From Terebella lapidaria (lineage: Eukaryota > Annelida > Polychaeta > Terebellida > Terebellidae): DNA of 64,000 bases. Positions 1 to 12,121 of the stretch are shown here, one piece after another. The stretch spans positions 27,028,694 to 27,092,693 of the forward strand of contig OX424570.1 in assembly GCA_949152475.1 (NCBI GenBank), given 5' to 3'. The position numbers and the translations under genes were made by a program. Under the pieces are notes generated by a model. That model saw nothing but the letters and a program-made list of their open reading frames with translations, was not told the DNA's origin and made no database searches. Numbering within the stretch: position 1 is the first letter of the stretch; each line of letters begins with the position of its first letter.

Positions 1-319
1 ATTGCTGAGAAATGGCTCCACTGCCAACGAGGAATATAATAATCTATAAATCAAAATTCCCCTTTTTAGAAAATCCACGCTGGATTCATTAGTTGTCATA
101 GCAACATATCTAAGACTTGTAGAGGTTGGATGTCTACATTTATCATTTCTTGGAAGTATATCTGCTTCCAAATCCGGAGAAATATTTATCACCTTCCCTG
201 ATCATATCACAGCCACTTTGTGCTGGATATCTTTTGATCATCTGCTGTTCTGTTACTATGGCGATGATATCAGCTGGGAGGGGGGCAGGTGGCTGTGATG
301 CAGTGATATCAAACAGGGC

Positions 320-519
320 NNNNNNNNNNNNNNNNNNNNNNNNNNNNNNNNNNNNNNNNNNNNNNNNNNNNNNNNNNNNNNNNNNNNNNNNNNNNNNNNN
401 NNNNNNNNNNNNNNNNNNNNNNNNNNNNNNNNNNNNNNNNNNNNNNNNNNNNNNNNNNNNNNNNNNNNNNNNNNNNNNNNNNNNNNNNNNNNNNNNNNNN
501 NNNNNNNNNNNNNNNNNNN
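320..519. other. Assembly gap (200 Ns)
   Basis: A run of exactly 200 unknown bases, which is a typical fixed-size scaffold gap. Open frames that run through it on either strand have no meaning. Confidence 0.99.
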
Positions 520-3500
520 TGTGTAAAAATTTGTATCTGAAAAAAGTATTTACCACCAAATCACTGCGAAAGTGCAGTGTGAAAATGAATTTTGTACAAC
601 ACAAGAAGGCCCAAGTGATATATCTGTCTTGTAAGATTGTCACATCCAAAGAGACCATTTCACAAATTACTTTTGAATGTTATAAGCTTTTCACTTCGCT
701 TGGAAAGCCCCCCAGTGTTCCGTTATCGCGGGTATGTGATTGCGGAGGCCAGCGACCTTTTAATGCAGTGGAGAGAAACTCAGAATTCAAGCTGATTGTA
801 CAGCATTGATTGGACAATTAATTTGGGAAACTGAAACGGTATTCCACATAGGAAAGATAAGGGAAAAATTTTGTGTGATGGACAAGCAGTAGAAGTTTAA
901 AGTTGTGGACATGAGTGAACTGTCGTGGAAATGAATTAAAGTTTATGATTGCATTCAACACTCAAATTTGCCATGTGCTGGCATTGCCTGGTAAAAAAAA
1001 AAATTTGAGAAAAAAAATTTGAACCAAAGTAAATCCAACTAAGAATCAGAGAAATTAATGTTCGATAGATACAGTATCAGAAAAGCAGACATGAAGCATT
1101 ATGATAAAAATGGTGTATTTTTGCAGGTCATTAATCAAACTGTGTGAAACATTTTCCTGACAGAACATTTCCCATTAAAAACATGTATTTAATAGAAAAC
1201 TTGAGACGAGTTTTTGTCCCTGCACATCTGTATGACCATCGGTGGGATCAATGGCTTAAATAACATCGTGATGTATCCTGGCAGCCAGCCAGAACTTGTG
1301 ATTTTAGCAGACGACTTCTCACCCTGCGGTAGCTATGGTTACCCCTGTGTCCAACACAATGTTGACTCATTGCATCCACACAAAAACATTGGTTTTCTCC
1401 CTTTTCTTCTTCTAATTCGGAGTTCGCGAAGGAGTGGATCGTTGGCGACACCTCCGGGAGACTTCTGTCGCGCTTTATACATCATTCATCGCAGGGTGTC
1501 CGTCTCTGAAGGAAGTCCACTTTACAAGATCAACACTTACTCTGACTTCTGTCATGCATAATTCAGCGTGTGCATTAGGTGCATTTTTTGTTGCAATAAA
1601 AAATCACGGAACATTATTTGCCGAAAAGCATTGTTTGCCCAGTGTTGGTGGTGTGTATTGTCACAGATCATGTAAAGAGTAAAAGGTGTGTATGGTGTAG
1701 GTGTCAAGGTTTCATGAGGATTATTGGAAGTATTTGGGACTTTGTGCCTGGAGATATAAATGTGGGCACAGATTGTGTTTATGTGTTTTGTGGTGTGTCA
1801 GTCATAACAGAATATGTTAGAAAATGCTGTGCACATTATAATGTAAAATTACTGAACTTCATGTACATTATAAGTATATTTAATCATTGAATAATGATCA
1901 TATTCTGCTGGGGATTCATCAATAACATAATACTGATTTTATGGAGGTTTACAAGTTTATGTCTGCAGTACCAATAGATTATCAACCAGTAAGTGCAAAC
2001 TTTATGTGGAATATCAGATTCTTGTGGCATAAAATCTACATAAAACATGTGACAGAAGTGATTTTGTACTCATCTACTCCAGTTTTATGATCCTGGGTGA
2101 AGTTTATCGCTGGCAACAGCTTAAAATACAAGAAAAACACAATAACAACAGAAAAAAAACACAGATTTTGATATATTGATCGCACCCGGATTCTCCACCA
2201 GTAGCGTGAGAAAAAGAAACGAAAAAAATATGATTATCCCGTCAGCAAAAATGGTATATAAATGGAAGCAATAGACAGTCTTCTTTCTGAGAATTCTGAG
2301 AAAAGAGCTAAAAAGCCAGACGGAGTGGAGTGACAGGGTCGTACATGAGTATAAGAATGAGATTTGTGCACAGAGAGGGAGGATAGAGGGGGCGTGGGGG
2401 AGGGGGGGGGGGACAGAGGAAGAAGGATAGAAGGATCCTTTGGCATTTCTTTAAGTGACAAAAAAGGGTGCATTCAGCTTCAGAACTCTTCAGGGCCGTT
2501 GCAGGGCTCCGCAAAGCTGTTGAGGCTGAGTCAGGTGAAGGCTGGGATCATATAGTATCTGTTCTTTTGAACTGAAATGAATGGCGGGAAAAACAGATTC
2601 TGAAGGTATCTGATACAGTAAAAATAGGAAAAATCTGCACAAGACAACAGGTATCACTTACATTGTGAGCTGTAGCTTGTATCTTGTGTATTGTAAGTTG
2701 GAAATATGATGTGCTATTGTTGTCTAGTCTGTCAAGCACTTGTCACCTGAGGTATTGAATGGTAAGTTGGAGAGGGTCGCAGGAAGGAGTAAAAGCCATG
2801 CAGTGGGCGTGGATCTTCTGAGGTTTATAGCATGGATTTGGTGGGGGGGGGGGGGGGGGGCAGGTGGGATACACTCGATACACTCAGAATTCAATTGCAG
2901 GCTGAATATGAGAGGTGAATCTGAGATTTTGTGGTGTCCCACTTTTCCATCTACAACAGTTTCCTTTGTAGAGTTTCTCCTGCGGTCCATTTCTGAAGGC
3001 CATCGCTGGTTGCATCTGTATGGTTGCTGAAAGCCGATAACCAAATATCAGGAGCCTCTCCATGGTGAAGTGGACCACATGAAAGAGTCCATTCAAGTGT
3101 CAAAGGGACCAGTCAGTTTCTCAGACATGGAGTTTTCTTCCTATATATTTATTCTTAGCAGTTCAGTTTTTAGAGAACGAACTGGCATTAACTTCGCCAC
3201 TGGGCATTTAAATTTCACTTTGAGAGAAGTTTTTTCCCTTCCAATTTAAAACAGTGCGTGGCTTTGATTAGGTGCATCCAGAGAAAACAATTGAACCATG
3301 ATACCCTGGATCACTGTTTTACAAGGCCAGTCTGTGACCCACTCACACATAAAACGTACAAACATAATCATGATTCTCGCCTCAGTCAATATGACAAGTG
3401 TTCAAATATTTATGAAGACCCGTTGTCCACTTTCTAGCCGCGTCCGCCCGTTCGTCTGTAAGTGTGTGAGTCGGTGAGTACAAAGGACACTTGAGTCCTG

Positions 3501-5893
3501 TTGTATAGAAGCCCAGTGGCGGGAAGCAAACACTGGAGGCTTCGTCCTGTAAGTAGACTTGCCGATTATTCCCAGAGCTGGCCAGCGGGTGCATAGTTGT
3601 TAAACATGATAGAATAATTGCGGGAAACCCACATTAATTCGCACAATCTCCACAAGTCTGTAATCGGGATGAGCTTGGATGTTTTTCCCACTCTTCAGTT
3701 GCTTGTTTCTGCTTCAGTTGTGCTGTAGAGATGGAATCTGTTGCTTGTATCATGCAAATAGTTCAGTTGATATTAGCTTCACACTGTCTGAACTCAAGGC
3801 TTTGAAATTTGTCACATGGAATCCTCCATTCGTTGCTTGAAACTCATACCACATGTATGGGATGAAAATGTTGCCCCTCTTTTCACGATTGTCTAGTTTG
3901 AAGACGTCATAAGCCCACATCACAACATGTATTGTGACGTACATCTATGCAACTCCTCCCCCCCCCCACCCCCCTGCCCCCTCTCCACCCTCCTTCATCG
4001 TGACCCCCATGCATGTTCAGATTTTCCATCTTGTGACCTCTTGAATTGATTGATTAATTCTGCTACAATCAAGAACAGTGCGCACGTTGCACTGAATCAA
4101 TATTAATTTTTTGTCAGGTGGGTCACATGACCTCTCGTTCTCATTCGTGCAGCTCTTGTCTTGATTAAGGAATTCTTCCTCTGTACAAAGATCAGGAGCA
4201 TTTGAACCCCAACAATTCACTTGTATTGTGATCGTGGAGTGTTTGTCGCTGCCATGTGCACATTTTTATAGCGAACAATGTACTCTGTTTATTTTTCATA
4301 ACGCGACATTTCCTACTTTTTGCATGCACTGTAGCATTCAGCAGTTGTGGGGAACATCAAAATTTAATTGGAAATCTTCGTCATGCAACGCAGGGTCAAT
4401 AGACTCAATACTGAGATGAGGAGATATTTTTTTCAGTGTGCTATTTTTCGGGGAAACAAAAATTTCTGGAATATCCATGGTAGCAGAAAAATACCTTTTT
4501 TTCATTACAGTGGTATGGTTTTTAGACCACCCCTTGTGAAACCAGTGTGGTATGGTCATGCGCTTCCTTATCAGTTGAAAAATGATTTCTGAATGAAAAC
4601 AACCTTTTTTTATCAGAAACATTGTGGGTGATCAGGACATTTCACTCCACAATTGGGCAGCACTTCTGATTGCAAACTTATTTTGTCAATAAGAGTTGGA
4701 ATCAGTTAGGAAAATCATGATTAATTTTGCAAATATCCCAGGCTCAAAATAATCTGATCCGATTTTTTTTTTTTATGTATAATTGATTTTGAAGGAGAGC
4801 AAAACCTAAATCCCAAATATAAAAAAAAAAAATTGCAGAAAATAATAGTTCATTTTATCACTATCGTCATCATCTGTTTTGGATTACGTTGAATGCTCGA
4901 TTTAGTTCTCATGATCAGTTCTTGCAATTGCTTCCAGGACGCTGCCTTTTTAACGACTTGCCAGTAATTAAAACACTGTTGAAACAATCCCCTAAGCTGT
5001 GCTGTAAATATCCAGCAATCCAAAATCAATCAAAAGTTTATTAATGATAACGACTGTTTGCACAATTAGTACAACTAAAAAAAATTTACAATTATTATTT
5101 GCTATTTTGGTAAGTGAAGCAGACACGCACCACAATACCAGTATGTAATGAGAAAAATTGTTTTCTGAGTACATCCTCATATCCAAACAATACCTCCACA
5201 TATGCTCCTTGTATCTGTTGTATACACAGGTAATAACTCAATAGTCCCTGGATGCAGATGGATTTCCATAAATTGACCTGTATACATATTTATGTACTGG
5301 AATTTTTGCACTAAACCTGCCATTTACACTGTGAAAAAATAGGAGCCACCTAACAATTACTGCATGCCACATAAACTATTGTACCTTTTCGAGGCTGCGG
5401 ATTCCAATATCCATTATATTGTCTGCATGGCCACTAAAACATTGGTCATCTAGTTACTTGTATACGTATGCAGCTACATGTAAACTTCCCCATATGATAC
5501 TGCACAATCATCTCTTATGGGTTTCTGGTGTTATCTGTGCATCTATAATAGGGTCCATGTATGATGGGGATGTGGCAATAGTGTCATTACCTGGGGATGT
5601 GATACACTAGATGGGGATGCACTAGAGTAATACCTTGTGTACCAAGATTCTGTCCGGCCTCTCCCGTGTTTCAGACACTAATTCCTTCAGACAACCTCAA
5701 GGTTCCGGTGAGATATGGTCAACTACATGTATGCTACTACATGTAAGTATCAGGCCATTTGGACATTTTTGTCTGAAGTTGACTGGGATATATTTGGTTT
5801 TGACAGAATTTGTGTTTCCACAAAAAATTTGAGTAATGATGTATTCCTAACAGAAATTGATTTTGGCAAATGGTTTCAAGGTCACATTGACTA
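520..5893. other. Intergenic or intronic stretch without a recognised gene
   Basis: I see no coding exon here. Open frames are short (115 codons or fewer) and resemble no family I know. The stretch contains homopolymer G or C tracts (around 2401, 2841-2860 and 3957-3973) and otherwise A+T-leaning unique sequence. It ends where the LINE reading frame opens. Confidence 0.6.
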
Positions 5894-5896
5894 TAA

Positions 5897-8542
5897 TTTG
5901 ATGACATAGTTTGCAAGTCGTCATTCGAGTACTCAGAATGGCATCTTGCTCATGCAACAATCTGCTCGGTATTCATCGTAATATATCGACCTCCATCCTC
6001 ATCAGCACACCCGGTGTTATATAGTGTGTTTCTAAGTGAATTCGCTGATTATATGACAGACATATTAACCTTACATGGGTCGGTTTTCATCAGTGGAGAC
6101 TTTAATATCCATGTGAACTCCAGTGGTGATCGGGATGCCATTCAGTTTGAAAACACTCTCCAAAATCTCGGCCTGGTACAGCACGTGTGCTGTCCGACAC
6201 ACCAATCTGGGAACACATTGGACTTATTACTGACGCGTGAGAATGACTCATTATGTGTGTCAACGCCTCAAGATAGCTATTTCATTAGCGATCATTGCTT
6301 CATAGAAGCAAACATTGATAGACCAAAACCAAAATGTTGCAGAGAATCTCGCAAGTTCCGGAAGTTGAGGAGCATAAATTGCATTGACTTTAGACACGAT
6401 CTTCAGTCAGTTGTAGACGAGTCACGCAACATTTCAGACGTTCGAACTCTTGTTCATCATTACAATGCATCCTTATCTGCGTTACTGGATAAGCATGCAC
6501 CAATCAAGGAGAGGGTGTTTACGACACGTAGAACCTTACCATGGTTTGACGACGAGGCGAACCACCTTAAACATCTGCTTCGAAAAGCAGAGAAGTCGTA
6601 CCGACGCTACCCGACCTCCGAACGCCGCGCAATCTTCAAGGAAGCCCGTAGAATCTACAGGCTCCATCTCCGAAACACAAAACGTGATTTCATCACAACT
6701 GCCATCCAATCTGCTGGCAAGGACTCCAGGAAAATGTTCCAAATCGTCTCGGGACTAATTGGTCGTGACAAGTCGAATCCTCTCCCACCACACAAAGACT
6801 CTAAGGTCATGGCTGAAGACTTTCTATCTTATTTTATGACCAAGATTCGCAAAATTCGTGATGAACTTGATAGGTGTCCTCTCTTCGTTCAGGAATCAGT
6901 TACGGACCTTCGATTCTCTCATTTCATGCCTCTTCAGGAGTGTGACGTTGAAAAACTTGTCAGACGGAATAAACCGACCACATGTGCGTCTGATCCGCTC
7001 CCTAGTTCACTCGTAGTGGAACACTTGAACACTCTCCTTCCTCTGATATCCAGGATCGTTAACTCTTCGCTACAAAATGGTGTTTTCGCTGACTTGTGGA
7101 AAACGTCAATCATCAAGCCACTTCTAAAGAAAAATGGCCTTGACTGTGTTCTTAAGAACTACCGTCCAGTGAGCAATTTGCCATTTCTCTCCAAAATTGT
7201 CGAGAGAGCATGTCTCCACCAGTTTATGGCCTATTTGGAGGAACATACCCTACTTCCTCAGTATCAGTCTGCCTACAGGAAAGGCTTCAGCACGGAGACA
7301 GCACTGGTCAAACTAGCTAACGATGTCTTGTGTAACATGGAACACCAACGCCTTACCCCACTAGTGAGCATAGATCTCTCGGCCGCGTTCGACACAGTCG
7401 ATCATGACGTCCTATTGGAAGTCATGAGGAACAAGTTCGGAGTAGCTGGGGACGCTTTGTCGTGGTTTGATAGCTATCTCCGTCCAAGGTCAACAAAAGT
7501 CTCAGTGAACAATGACTTCTCAGAACCGGTACCCTTACCCTTTTCAGTACCACAAGGGAGCATATGTGGACCGGTACTCTACAATATCTACGCTAGCACT
7601 CTGGGTTGTTATATCAGCGACCTTGACGTGTCAATCTTGGGATATGCTGACGATCATTCACTTTATACGTCATTCGATCCCAGTGGCAGCAGTAACCCAC
7701 CTACCGCTATTCAAACCATTGAGTCTTGTTTGATTGCCGTGCGTGAGTGGATGGACAAAAATAGGCTCAAAATGAACACCAATAAAACTGAATTCATTAT
7801 ATTCGGCCATAGAAGCCAACTGGTCAAAACTGACCTCCTCTCTATCGACGTGTGTTCGACAGTTGTTCCACGCTCCCCGTCTATCAAGTACCTGGGAGTA
7901 ACGTTTGATGAAGCCATGTCCTTCAAACTTCATGTTGCCAGAAAATGTAAAATCGCGTCCAATGCTCTGTACAGTATCAGGCAAATACGCAGCTACATAA
8001 CTGTTGACACGTGCAAGCAGCTCGTCCAGTCATTGGTCATATCCCATTTGGACTATGCCAATTCTTTATTGTATGGTCTCCCGGCGGTGACAACAGCTCC
8101 GTTACGTCGAATCCAACACAGGGCAGCCAAACTTGTACTCAACCGCAAGCGTAGTGACAGCTCAACAGATGCCCTCAAGACACTTCACTGGCTGCCAGTT
8201 GAATTCCGCTGCAGGTTCAAACTAGCTTGCATTGCACATCGTGCTCTTCACCAGGATGCTCCGGAGTATATCAGAGAACTGGTCCAAGTCCGAATCCCAC
8301 CTCGCACTACCCGGGCTCACTCGGATGGTGCGTATGTATTAGTCGTCCCGCGAAGTATCCGCAAGACTTTTGCAGACCAGTCCTTCTCCGTGGCAGCACC
8401 AACAGTCTGGAATGATCTTCCGGCCAACGTTCGCAGCATAGATGACTATTACTCGTTCAAAAAATGTCTCAAAACTCATTACTTTGCCGAAGCATTCCAA
8501 TAATTTCATTGTGTCTGGTTTTTATGTACTCCATATTTCTTT
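5897..8542 (+). mobile_element. LINE (jockey/CR1-like non-LTR retrotransposon), 5'-truncated, long open EN-RT frame
   Basis: A single open frame runs from just after a stop at 5894-5896 to a TAA at 8501-8503. It begins inside the apurinic-like endonuclease domain: a YRPP motif near 5984, then GDFNIH, TLDLLLT and SDHC motifs. The first GTG or ATG is therefore not a real start, and the N-terminal part of the endonuclease is missing. A spacer follows, then a full reverse transcriptase with LKNYRPVSNLP, SIDLSAAFDTVDHD, PQGSICGP and the catalytic YADD (about 7640-7660). The C-terminal region has LHWLPVEFR and a late AAPTVWNDLP motif, as in CR1/L2-like LINEs. No internal stop interrupts these 2.6 kb, so the copy is fairly young. 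The 3' UTR breaks off about 40 bp after the stop, where a Helentron-like element begins. Its likely remainder lies at 12034-12121. The exact clade (CR1, L2 or Daphne) cannot be settled by eye. Confidence 0.93.
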
Positions 8543-9765
8543 AAGGCATTTCAGCAGAAATGCCTTTATGGTTTTTTTTTTTCCTTTTTTTTTTTTTTTT
8601 TTTCACTTTTTGGTTTCCGCACGATAACTTCAGTTTGCCTCGATGTATCTTCGCCAAATTTTCACTGCTGGTCAGAAATGTTGTGTGGAAGAAGCCTATT
8701 GTTTTTGAGCCGGCTCCGGGGTCCGTGAGGTCCGTGAGGATGAAATCAATGTTTCTGGTTTCCGCACGATAACTCAAAAAGTGTTATGGCAATGACTGTG
8801 GAACTTTGCATGGAGGTTCATATATCACCAGGGAAGAAGCCTATTGATTTTGAGGCCGATTCGTCAAACGACCTTTGACCTAGGGCTCGAAATAATTTTA
8901 GCTGAGTCATCCTTGAGGCTCTCCTGCATATCTCGGAAACGGTGCGTCGTAGAGCGAAACGGACGTTATTTTCAGACTCGTCATCCTAGACAAACATGTC
9001 TAAGGGGTATTATGGATGACCTTTGACCTTGACCTTAAATTTTTTCGCTGAGTCGGCATTTTTCGTTTATGTCGATATCTCGGAAACGGTGCGTCGTAGA
9101 GCGAAACGGACATTATTTTCGGACTCGTCGCCCTAGACAAACATGTCTTAAGGGTATTATGGATGACCTTTGACCTTGACCTTAAATTTTTTCGCTGTGT
9201 CGGCATTTTTCGTTTTCGTCGATATCTCGGAAACGGTGCGTCATAGAGCGAAACGGACGTTATTTTCGGACTCGTCGCCCTAGACAAACATGTCTTAAGG
9301 GTATTATTGATGACCATTGACCTTGACCTTAAATTTTTTCGCTGAGTCGGCATTTTTCGTTTTCGTCGATATCTCGGAAACGGTGCGTCATAGAGCGAAA
9401 CGGACGTAATTTTCGGACTCATCGCCCTAGACAAACATGTCTTAAGGGTATTATGGATGACCTTTGACCTTGACCTTAAATTTTTTCCCTGAGTCGGCAT
9501 TTTTCGTTTTCGTCGATATCTCGGAAATGGTACGTCGTACAGCGAAACGGATGTTATTTTCGGACTCGTCGCCCCAGACAAACATGTACATAGGGTATGA
9601 TGGATGACCTTTGACCTTGACCTTAAATTTTTTCGCTGAGTCGGCATTTTTCGTTTCCGTCGATATCTCGGAAACGGTCTCATTGGGAACTTATCATGTC
9701 AGCATTTTGTTTTTTTCATGCTTCACCCTGAAATGCCTCCAAGGCCTTTAGGCCTTGACGTCTAG
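8543..9765 (+). mobile_element. Helentron-like non-autonomous element, copy 1 (family A), with 147-bp internal satellite
   Basis: The 5' end carries the 11-mer AGGCATTTCAG (8544-8554). Its exact inverse CTGAAATGCCT lies subterminally at 9728-9738. A hairpin (AAGGCCT/AGGCCTT, 9741-9756) and a terminal CTAG (9762-9765) follow, with a T next to each end and no target duplication. Asymmetric inverted ends plus a 3' hairpin are the hallmark of Helentron/HINE elements. The inside carries a T-rich patch at 8571-8604 and then a tandem array. No protein is encoded. A second, diverged and inverted copy lies at 40402-41546, which confirms both boundaries. The element sits in the 3' UTR of the LINE at 5897. 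Classification rests on end structure only, since no Rep/helicase is present. Confidence 0.82.
8880..9682 (+). repeat. 147-bp tandem satellite inside family A copy 1, about 5.5 units
   Basis: The landmark (G/C)ATATCTCGGAAA recurs at 8927, 9074, 9221, 9368, 9515 and 9662, spaced exactly 147 bp each time. Units share a TGACCTTTGACCTTGACC block, a GAGTCGGCATTTTTCG block and an ACAAACATGTCTTA block. Because 147 is divisible by 3, a repeated 49-residue pseudo-protein stays open on the minus strand. It is not a gene. Confidence 0.95.
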
Positions 9766-10318
9766 TTGTATCCCCCGAACAAAGTTCGGCGGATACTATG
9801 GATTTACGATCGTCGCGCCGCCGCCGCCGCCGCCGCCGCGTCCGCGTCCGCGTCCGCAGACACTTTCTTGTGAACGCGCTACAGCTTACAAATCTGAACC
9901 GATTTTGATAATATTTTATATGGACATGACTTATGGTGAGATCTCAACACCTATCGATTTTGGTTGCCATAGCAACCAAAATAGCCGATTGGCGTAACAT
10001 TTTGTGCTCAAATTAGCCTGTTTAACACACATGGGTTGTGAACGCTCTACGGGTGGGAGTTTTCGATGAATGATGATGAAATCGCACAGGCTCAATGAGA
10101 AAGACCATCACACGAAACCTATTGTTTTTCAGAATGATCGAATAAATATTAATAAGTTTGAGAGGTTAACTTATTACAACAATTAAAATGCCAACAATTA
10201 AAATGCCTACTTTGACATGTGTGATCACTCCAATAACCTGTACTATGAAAGCAAATTGCACTGGATTCTTGTTCAGAATACAGAACTGATGTTTTTGGTG
10301 AAAACAGAACAATATTAC

Positions 10319-10725
10319 TGAATAAGTTAACATTGGTTTTACTAGTTAAGTCTATTATTGACCACAATAAAAAAAGTTAAGATGAGAAACATTTATTATT
10401 GAGCTCAACAAGGTAAAGGTTTTGTCCAGTAGAGATTTCACAGGTGTAACCAAATAAGTTAACATTATTTTCACTAGTTAAGTCTATTATTGACCACAAT
10501 AAAAATAGTTAAGACAAGAAACATTTATTATTGGGCTCAACAAGGTAAAGCTTCTGTGCAGTAGAGATTTCATGGCTGTAGCCGAATAAGTTAACATCAT
10601 TTTTACTAGTTAAGTCTATTAATGACCTCAAGAAAAATAGTTAAGACAAGAAACATTTATTATTGGGCTCAACAATTTAAAAGTTTTGTCCAGTAGAGAT
10701 TTCATGGGTGTAACCGGATAAGTTA
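10319..10725 (+). repeat. 132-bp tandem repeat, about 3 units plus start of a fourth
   Basis: The motif (A/G)ATAAGTTAAC or its variant recurs at 10321, 10453, 10585 and 10717, spaced exactly 132 bp. Units include ACTAGTTAAGTCTATTA and CAGTAGAGATTTCA blocks. The fourth unit is cut after its first bases by the MITE at 10726 and resumes at 11358. Confidence 0.93.
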
Positions 10726-11357
10726 CCGTATTTATTCAATTAGTTCGAACAGCTAAAAATAATTAAATTTTGAAATGTTCGAATTATTAGATTCACGATA
10801 AAATCGTCCGTCAAAACGAAAAAAAATCCCAAACCCAGATCGATCATGCCATGGCAGATAGGCCTAAGCGAGTTGACAGATGCCGCTCATGCTGGCTGGT
10901 TAGGGCCTGTACGATTGATAGGTTAACTGCAGACAACTAGCATTTTAAAAACACTTGAATAACAGGCTGCTAAATCGCCGGGTAACTGTAATTTATAAAC
11001 TCGCATTGATGCTATATTCTAGTCATATTGCAAGTGCAATCGAGTCACTCGACTCGGAAAATCTTCAATGGCCCGCAAACCGCCTGGCACTATGAGGTCC
11101 GCGCTTTTTGTCATATATCCCTAATCGCGATCACTGCCACCTGGCGAATATATCGCTGATTACTCATTTCGTAGTGCTGCCACCTGGCGAGTTGTATGTT
11201 TTGGCAGCTGACAAGTTAATTTCGTTCGTTGTTTCAATCGAAATTTCGATCGCAAATTTGACTGTTCGAACTAAACGAGTCAATTTGAAAATTATTTTCT
11301 TGAATAATTTTTGGTGTTCGAATTATTAGAGTGTTCGAACTAATTGAATAAATACGG
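10726..11357. mobile_element. MITE with 25-bp perfect TIRs and TA target duplication (Tc1/mariner-like)
   Basis: Perfect 25-bp terminal inverted repeats lie at 10726-10750 and 11333-11357, beginning CCGTATTTATTCAATTAG. They are flanked by TA on both sides (10724-10725 and 11358-11359). Removing the element and one TA restores the sequence AAGTTAACAT of the 132-bp satellite unit, so the insertion site is proven by the host repeat. The element is 632 bp, has no transposase frame and is A+T-rich with a GC-richer centre. The TA duplication points to mobilisation by a Tc1/mariner-type transposase, which is an inference. Confidence 0.9.
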
Positions 11358-11382
11358 TAACATTATTTTTACCATTAAAGTC

Positions 11383-11860
11383 AATTTTTACTTTGAATTT
11401 CAACTTTAAACCAAGTTTGGCACATATTATGAATTAAAATATAATTTATGGTGAAAAAATCGATCTGGCTCCAATTTCGTCATCGTGAAATGCAGTTTTG
11501 GTAAACTTTTACTTGAATTTCAGCTCGAAACCAAGTTTGGCACATAATTATTATGAATTAAAATTTAAATTATGGTGAAAAGTTTGATCTGGCTCCTATT
11601 TCGTCATCTTGAAATGTAGTTTTGGTCAACTTTTACTTTGAATTTCAACTTGGAACCAAGTTTGGCATATAGTATGAGTTGAAATATCACTTATGGTGAA
11701 AAGTTCGATCTGGCTCCAATTTAGTCATCTTGAAATGCAGTTTTTGTCAACTTTTGCTTGAATTTCAACTTGGAACCAAGTTTGTCAAATATTCTGAGTT
11801 GAAGTATAACTTTGGGTGAAAACTTTTATCTGGCTGTAATTTCGTTATTTTATCGAACAT
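11383..11860 (+). repeat. 120-125-bp tandem repeat, 4 units
   Basis: GAATTTCA(A/G)CT followed by ACCAAGTTTG recurs at 11395, 11515, 11640 and 11760. Each unit ends in a TCTGGCTCC(A/T)ATTT block, with the last unit diverged. The array forms the 3' half of the family B element. Confidence 0.9.
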
Positions 11861-12033
11861 GTCGAAATGGAAATTCGTACGCAGTGATTTTAGTGGTGAT
11901 CTTGAATTCGACCTTCAATAAGCTTGAAAGGTTTCACACTCACAATGTACATCAGTGATATATTTGGGGCAACAGGGATGATAGGGCTACGGGGGATACA
12001 CCCAAGCGGTCGTAGGCGACCGGAAGCGTCTAG

Positions 12034-12121
12034 TTTTATTCCATTGTTCAGCGCCGCTGATTGCATATATATATGTATAAATGAGCGCTATACAAGTGTT
12101 AATGTATGTATGTATGTATAA
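12034..12121 (+). mobile_element. Detached 3' tail of the LINE at 5897
   Basis: Immediately after the family B terminus come TTCAGCGCCGCTG, an AGCGCT (12084-12089) that can pair back to AGCGC at 12050, and a (TGTA)n tail ending about 12120. A short stem-loop followed by a short simple repeat is typical of CR1/L2-like LINE 3' ends. The LINE at 5897-8542 lacks such an end, so I infer that this is its displaced tail, separated by about 3.5 kb of inserted elements. Confidence 0.7.

Larger units (their letters stand above)
9767..12033 (+). mobile_element. Helentron-like non-autonomous element (family B), directly abutting family A
   Basis: The 5' end has TGTATCCCCCG (9767-9777 region). Its exact inverse CGGGGGATACA is subterminal at 11990-12000, followed by a hairpin CGGTCG-TAGG-CGACCG (12007-12022) and a terminal GCGTCTAG (12026-12033), with T flanks. 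This is the same end plan as family A, and both end in CGTCTAG. The interior holds a CCG/CGCGTC-rich segment at 9814-9858, a 132-bp array, a nested MITE and a 120-125-bp array. There is no coding capacity. It lies head-to-tail with the preceding element, sharing one T between them, and both lie within the 3' UTR of the LINE. Confidence 0.75.

Noticed and set aside
126-809. Open frames on both strands crossing 320-519
   Set aside because: They are joined only through 200 unknown bases. The flanks resemble no protein.
5715-5909. 64-codon frame just before the LINE, considered as its endonuclease start
   Set aside because: It is in a different frame, has no endonuclease motif, and the LINE homology starts abruptly after 5896, as in a 5' truncation.
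9000-9683. 227-codon minus-strand frame with repeated RPFPRYRRKRKMPTQ-type units
   Set aside because: It is the 147-bp satellite read as 49-codon repeats. The unit length divisible by 3 keeps it open. There is no gene context.
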